17,875 nt of DNA, taken from JBJGXI01 sp045635475 (GTDB taxonomy: Bacteria > Bacillota > Bacilli > Bacillales > Amphibacillaceae). The notes beneath the pieces are model-generated. The model saw only the letters and a list, made by a program, of their open reading frames with translations, did no database searches and was not told where the DNA came from. Position 1 is the first letter of the stretch, and the number at the start of each line of letters is the position of its first letter. Below are positions 15,901-17,875 of this stretch, in pieces. The translations under genes were made by a program, and so were the position numbers. The DNA lies in NCBI RefSeq assembly GCF_045635475.1, contig NZ_JBJGXI010000072.1, positions 1 to 17,875 of the forward strand, written 5' to 3'.

Positions 15901-16513
15901 AGCTCGTACGGTTAATTTGATGAACCTCAACTGCAATAACGTTTTTACCGTCTCGTAGCAATGTTGGATCAATGTCAAACTCATAGGCATCGCGCTCATT
16001 GTTAACGGCATTGACTGCCAATGTGTCAAAGGCAAGTGATCCGTCCGGCATATTGGAACGATACACTTCTTGCCCGTTCAAATAAACGACGGCACCATCA
16101 TCACGAACAAGACTTGCTTCTAACTGTTTTATCGCACCAGCGTCATTTAATTGAAAAGTTTTGCGATAATAAGTCGTTACATGTTTATTACCCGAGTCAC
16201 TTCCATAACTAATAACAGTATTTAAATCATTATTGTCCCTGCCATATCCTAATGGAGCAGTTCCTGTTTTCCAGGTAATATCATCAAAATCAATGTTCGT
16301 CCATGCCGTACCTTGGTCTGACCCATTGTCTAGATACTTCCACTCAACCGAATTAGCAGCAGAAAAAATCGTATCAATATTCCCACTATTAGTAGGAGAA
16401 GTTTCATCGACTGCTAAAACTAGTCTCATAGATGTAGCTGAATTTAATAAGACCAAAAGCGTAACCACAACAATTGCAATCTTTTTTAAACGATTTAACT
16501 TCTTTCTAATCAA
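12986..16513 (-). CDS. Exported multidomain calcineurin-like metallophosphoesterase (purple acid phosphatase-like)
   Basis: This 1175-residue protein, first in the operon, has: a signal peptide (1-34); a beta-sandwich domain (57-216); a PA14 domain (222-368, with DYTFYLIGDNGFKLWVNN); a bacterial Ig-like domain (373-470); a purple-acid-phosphatase N-terminal Fn3-like domain (473-588); the calcineurin-type phosphoesterase (595-870); an Fn3 domain (890-990); and two further beta domains (993-1172). All five metal motifs are present: Asp603/Gln605 (TDSQG), Asp637 (GDQVD), Asn670-His671 (GNHE), His751 (FHKAIY) and His789/His791 (GHDH). It should cleave phosphate mono- or diesters outside the cell. 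PA14 suggests carbohydrate binding. The start is TTG at 16513, with AAGGAGGGG 6 bases upstream. There is no anchor. It shares three domain types with the GH92 protein 49 bases downstream, which supports joint action on a phosphorylated glycan. Confidence 0.92.
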   Translation of the reverse strand: MIRKKLNRLKKIAIVVVTLLVLLNSATSMRLVLAVDETSPTNSGNIDTIFSAANSVEWKYLDNGSDQGTAWTNIDFDDITWKTGTAPLGYGRDNNDLNTVISYGSDSGNKHVTTYYRKTFQLNDAGAIKQLEASLVRDDGAVVYLNGQEVYRSNMPDGSLAFDTLAVNAVNNERDAYEFDIDPTLLRDGKNVIAVEVHQINRTSSDKFFSLELESSTEEPVNNQGLLTEFYTNTGNGSFDKVDCKSTVIRPNIEFSNLDSLMQQYTGRADDVNIDFSGQIVPEHTEDYTFYLIGDNGFKLWVNNQLIIDHWENDWDKEQISSPIHLEAGEKYDFRIEYFEDFGGSNLNLRWSSPSVAKQIVPETAFFLPSDYTGPISGTIASQGDQVSLKFAKELSSIPADLASQFTVLVDGEENTISAVEMDKENKATLELQVVQPIKPDQVVNVEYNGTADFKDKAGKKINSFKFTPENTSEFINYAPISIAMSLYGDAKTQRSFAWYTNHEMPENAPENVLDTIVEVVPAGSSFDLDHVQRFSGESQVLNLKITNSQNGMFASHKAIVTGLEPGTAYEYRLGSDGNWSEIGEFTTEAIGETNFEFLYMTDSQGANSHDYEVWADTLRQGLEKYPNSQFLTMSGDQVDAGALEYQWLDYFAKPQDLLMNLPIMAAVGNHEGPYNDNYYYHFNYPNDSIEDPLPPGSVYSYDYGDAHFMVVNTMDMGWDVRQRESFKQQIEWLKREVAETDKKWKVVTFHKAIYSVGGHATDGDILELREMLYPVFDELGIDVVLQGHDHSFMRSHQMYNDEPILDVETDAEGNVINPEGTMYIVNNSAGTKYYNVRDDVDKYYAAKFEQPYEPIFSGVTMTDDSFTIDSYRSGEDEPFDTYTIIRNDNMPNKVDNLSAVKNGEGNILLSWDKPSDTNEEDKIRGFRIYEKEGRLGANWTAYMEVEEGVENYSYTVTDAETGELYEFAVKAVDNRDNSEPSFISTEAIKLAAPTNPVVDDGYNTFGWTYVPGFENVTDYEYSVDHGETWENVIASPQLIGDVKLPAGAVQVRLKANDASGEAGKPLVSTEAYTKNKVKETFAVEGTLTRGEQLQVDVTVNQQADYNKDAYLVFELFDGNTPLLINAVPIDQEALTMSQYFDVSGSNYKVKVFVFNKFTSELDLPALLSEPLELK

Positions 16514-16623
16514 TGTGTTCCCCTCCTTTTTTGAATTGCAAAGCCAATATGTAACAATCTACAGTCTTAATCCCCCCTCAGAACCTTTCTATTAATCTAC
16601 TCCATGTTCAGTCTAGCGGCCGA

Positions 16624-16652
16624 ATATTAAGATAACTTAAATAACTTGTAAA
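16624..16652 (-). promoter_or_regulatory. Sigma-A promoter of the phosphoesterase-mannosidase operon
   Basis: On the minus strand TTTACA (16647-16652) and TAATAT (16624-16629) are separated by exactly 17 bases. Transcription would begin near 16617 and give a leader of about 100 bases before the TTG at 16513. I saw no promoter-like sequence in the 49- and 59-base gaps between the three genes, which supports one transcript. Confidence 0.65.
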
Positions 16653-16660
16653 CATTTACG
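16647..16660. promoter_or_regulatory. cre-like palindrome overlapping the -35 box
   Basis: TGTAAACATTTACG contains the inverted repeat GTAAA-CA-TTTAC (16648-16659). It matches the CcpA operator consensus TGWAARCGYTWNCW at 12 of 14 positions on this strand, and 12 of 14 on the other. It covers the -35 box, where CcpA would repress, as expected for a secondary-carbon operon. The missing central CG makes it a degenerate site, so another LacI-type repressor is an alternative. Confidence 0.42.
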
Positions 16661-16725
16661 TTTATTTGTAAAGTTTTCAGGTTATTTGTTAATTTATGTA
16701 AAAATATAGGTGGTTTTGAATCATC

Positions 16726-16803
16726 ATGAGAAAAATTTTATATATTGTTAATGCAAAGGGATCAATATACAAAGGTGGTAATTCATTATTTATAAGAGAT
16801 TAA
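16726..16803 (+). CDS. Possible 25-residue ORF or gene fragment
   Basis: The ORF runs from ATG 16726 to TAA 16801-16803 and encodes MRKILYIVNAKGS followed by 12 more residues including GGNSLFIRD. AGGTGG lies 12 bases upstream, a little far. The strand/turn pattern (LYI, then KGGNSLFI) loosely recalls the N-terminal beta-hairpin of Cas1 proteins, but no other cas sequence or CRISPR repeat is near and nothing matching follows the stop. It may be a decayed gene start or chance. Confidence 0.22.
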   Translation: MRKILYIVNAKGSIYKGGNSLFIRD

Positions 16804-16841
16804 CTTAATGTCACACGCAGCACCTTGCAAATTACCAATAT

Positions 16842-16876
16842 AAAAAAACCTCCTTCCGTTTACTTTGGAAAGAGGT
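16842..16876 (-). terminator. Intrinsic terminator facing left, with no gene feeding it
   Basis: On the minus strand ACCTCTTTCC (from 16876-16867) pairs with GGAAGGAGGT (from 16857-16848) in ten pairs with one G-U, loop 9 bases, followed by seven T (16848-16842). The G-U pair exists only in the minus-strand RNA; in the plus-strand RNA it would be a C-A mismatch and there is no T-run. So it ends leftward transcripts, yet only IS sequence lies upstream. Confidence 0.75.
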
Positions 16877-16916
16877 GTATGGTTATGACTATTCTTCTTC
16901 AACTATTACTAGATTA

Positions 16917-16960
16917 TTACAGATTTTCCGAACGAGAAAGCCCACTCCTTTAGGTGTGGG
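16917..16960 (+). other. IS left end: TTAC cleavage site, AAAG guide and subterminal hairpin
   Basis: TTAC (16917-16920) is followed after 16 bases by AAAG (16937-16940), which directly abuts CCCAC (16941-16945). CCCAC pairs with GTGGG (16956-16960), and the 10 bases between contain CCT/AGG, which can extend the stem. In IS608, TnpA binds such a hairpin, and the AAAG guide recognises TTAC by base pairing. The same four-base words appear here, but the exact cut site is inferred. Confidence 0.6.
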
Positions 16961-16972
16961 ATGATAGCGAGG

Positions 16973-17027
16973 TCAAATACGGAGTGCCACTAATAAACCG
17001 CAGGTTTGTGGCGCTTCAAGTATTTGA
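16973..17027 (+). other. Large nested stem-loop upstream of tnpA
   Basis: TCAAATAC (16973-16980) pairs with GTATTTGA (17020-17027). Continuing inward, GGAGTGCCAC (16981-16990) pairs with GTGGCGCTTC (17008-17017), ten pairs with two G-U, and the innermost stem AAACC-GCA-GGTTT is 16995-17007. Bulges are AA on one side and TAAT on the other. The G-U pairs form in the plus-strand RNA, so it probably works as an RNA in the tnpA leader, limiting transcription or translation of the transposase as described for IS200. Confidence 0.6.
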
Positions 17028-17089
17028 ATAATTCACTCTTTTAATAGATATTTGTTGCAGTTGAGGTAATAAGCTAATACAATGAGTTT

Positions 17090-17488
17090 ATGAATGAATA
17101 TAGAAGAACTAATACAACTGTTTCATTGCTAAATTATCATTTTGTTTTTTGTCCTCGCTATAGAAGAAGAATATTTCTTCGAAGTGATGTAGAAATGCGT
17201 TTTAAAGAATTGGTTAAAGAAATTTGTGAGGAAATACAAATAGAAATCGTTGCTATTGAATGTGATCAAGACCATTCTCACATGTTCCTTCATGCACTAC
17301 CTACATTAAGTCCTGCTGATATTATGGCAAAAATCAAAGGAGTAACTTCTAAAAAGTTGAGAGAGGAATTTCCACATCTTCAACATTTGCCTAGCCTTTG
17401 GACACGTTCCTATTTTGTTTCTACTGCGGGAAACGTATCGAGTGAAACAATTAAACGTTATGTCGAAAACCAGAAAAAGCGAAATTAG
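17090..17488 (+). CDS. tnpA: IS200/IS605-family Y1 transposase
   Basis: This 132-residue protein is a complete HUH single-strand transposase of normal length for the family. The HUH motif is His62-Ser63-His64 within CDQDHSHMFLH, and the nucleophile is Tyr124 in ETIKRYVENQ with Gln128 four residues on, the arrangement of IS608 TnpA (Tyr127/Gln131). LWTRSYFVSTAG (103-114) is a family signature. It cuts and rejoins single-stranded ends during replication-linked transposition. No proper ribosome site precedes the ATG. Instead a 3-codon ORF starting at 17082 ends at TGA 17091-17093, overlapping the start as ATGA, so translation may be coupled and weak. All key residues are present, so it could be active. 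Confidence 0.93.
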   Translation: MNEYRRTNTTVSLLNYHFVFCPRYRRRIFLRSDVEMRFKELVKEICEEIQIEIVAIECDQDHSHMFLHALPTLSPADIMAKIKGVTSKKLREEFPHLQHLPSLWTRSYFVSTAGNVSSETIKRYVENQKKRN

Positions 17489-17504
17489 ATAGGAGTTGAA
17501 ACCT

Positions 17505-17875
17505 ATGGCAAGGAAGCTTACACCCACTTATACTATTGAATTCTCTTTGAACATTCCAAATTGGCAAAAACACCGTTTGGAAAAGAAATTCAATATTGCA
17601 AGAGTGGTCTATAATTCTTGTCTAGGTGAAGTTCTAAAACGAAATAAAGCTGTGAAATCTGATAGGCAGTATCGTACATTGCTTAATGAACCCAAATCAA
17701 AAGAACGTGATAAGAAATTAGCGGATATTCGTTTGAATTATGGCTTTTCTGAATACAGGATACATAATTTTGTAAAGGAAGTCCAACACAAATTCAAAGA
17801 ACATATTGGTAGTTTTGAAGCTCAAAAACTTGCAACTAGAGCTTTTCAAGCTGTAGAGAAGCTTCATTTTGGAAA
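17505..17875 (+). CDS. tnpB: TnpB-family RNA-guided nuclease, N-terminal part (runs off the window)
   Basis: The first 123 codons are present, starting at ATG 17505 with AGGAG at 17491-17495, 16 bases after the tnpA stop. The sequence (MARKLTPTYTIEFSLNIPN..., then NIARVVYNSCLGEVLKR at about 30-46 and FEAQKLATRAFQAVEKLHFGK at the edge) matches the N-terminal wedge/REC part of IS605 TnpB. The RuvC residues and zinc finger lie beyond the window, so whether it is intact cannot be said. TnpB proteins cut DNA guided by an omega RNA encoded at the right end of the element and help keep the IS in place. Confidence 0.85.
   Translation, partial: MARKLTPTYTIEFSLNIPNWQKHRLEKKFNIARVVYNSCLGEVLKRNKAVKSDRQYRTLLNEPKSKERDKKLADIRLNYGFSEYRIHNFVKEVQHKFKEHIGSFEAQKLATRAFQAVEKLHFG

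Larger units (their letters stand above)
16921..17875 (+). mobile_element. IS200/IS605-family insertion sequence, 5' part
   Basis: The element carries a left-end hairpin, tnpA (Y1 HUH transposase) and tnpB in the same direction, the layout of the IS605/IS608 type. The right end lies beyond the window. The left boundary at 16920/16921 is inferred from TTAC (16917-16920), the cleavage tetranucleotide of IS608, with AAAG (16937-16940) directly before the hairpin foot, as in IS608. Such elements move as single-stranded circles without target duplication, so no terminal inverted repeats are expected. Confidence 0.82.

Noticed and set aside
16921..16972. Minus-strand frame continuing from the NNLVIVEEE stub into the IS left end
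   Set aside because: The frame stays open only by chance across the hairpin region and soon meets a stop at 16973-16975; it has no start.

Overview
The window looks like a chromosomal stretch from a low-GC Gram-positive bacterium of the Bacillaceae type (relatives of Virgibacillus, Gracilibacillus or Oceanobacillus are plausible). The grounds are AT-rich DNA, purine-rich GGAGG ribosome sites, frequent TTG starts, a Bacillus-like DNA polymerase IV, a sortase-type LPDTS wall-anchoring signal and a CBO0543-like membrane protein. The genus cannot be fixed from the sequence alone.

Layout. Positions 1-227 (minus strand) hold the 5' end of an isochorismatase-family hydrolase gene, preceded by a possible 18-codon leader ORF and mutually exclusive hairpins around its ribosome site. 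At 533-1099 is a plus-strand histidine phosphatase. It converges on dinB (1226-2452, minus). Next comes a divergent pair: an AraC-type regulator (2578-3426, minus) and a cytoplasmic beta-propeller protein (3558-4826, plus), with a perfect palindrome between their promoters. A 273-base stretch with no recognisable gene leads to a 55-residue excisionase-like HTH protein (5100-5267, minus), a 25-residue hydrophobic peptide (5363-5440, plus) and a CBO0543-like membrane protein (5492-5968, plus).

The core is a 10.4-kb minus-strand operon. It runs from a good sigma-A promoter with an overlapping cre-like site (about 16624-16660) to a strong terminator (6099-6145). In order of transcription it encodes a 1175-residue exported metallophosphoesterase (12986-16513), a 2000-residue exported GH92 alpha-mannosidase with an F5/8C domain and four CBM6-like modules (6934-12936), and a 237-residue LPDTS wall-anchored acidic protein (6161-6874). 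The two enzymes share three accessory domains. My reading is an extracellular system for taking apart phosphorylated alpha-mannan or phosphomannosyl glycans, such as yeast mannan, under carbon catabolite control. The substrate is inferred, not shown.

The right edge is the 5' part of an IS200/IS605-family element (from about 16921): a left-end hairpin with an IS608-like guide and cleavage arrangement, a second large structured segment, tnpA (17090-17488) and the first 123 codons of tnpB (17505 onward). Immediately left of it lies a minus-strand terminator with no gene feeding it, which suggests that the element or a later rearrangement cut off a minus-strand gene.
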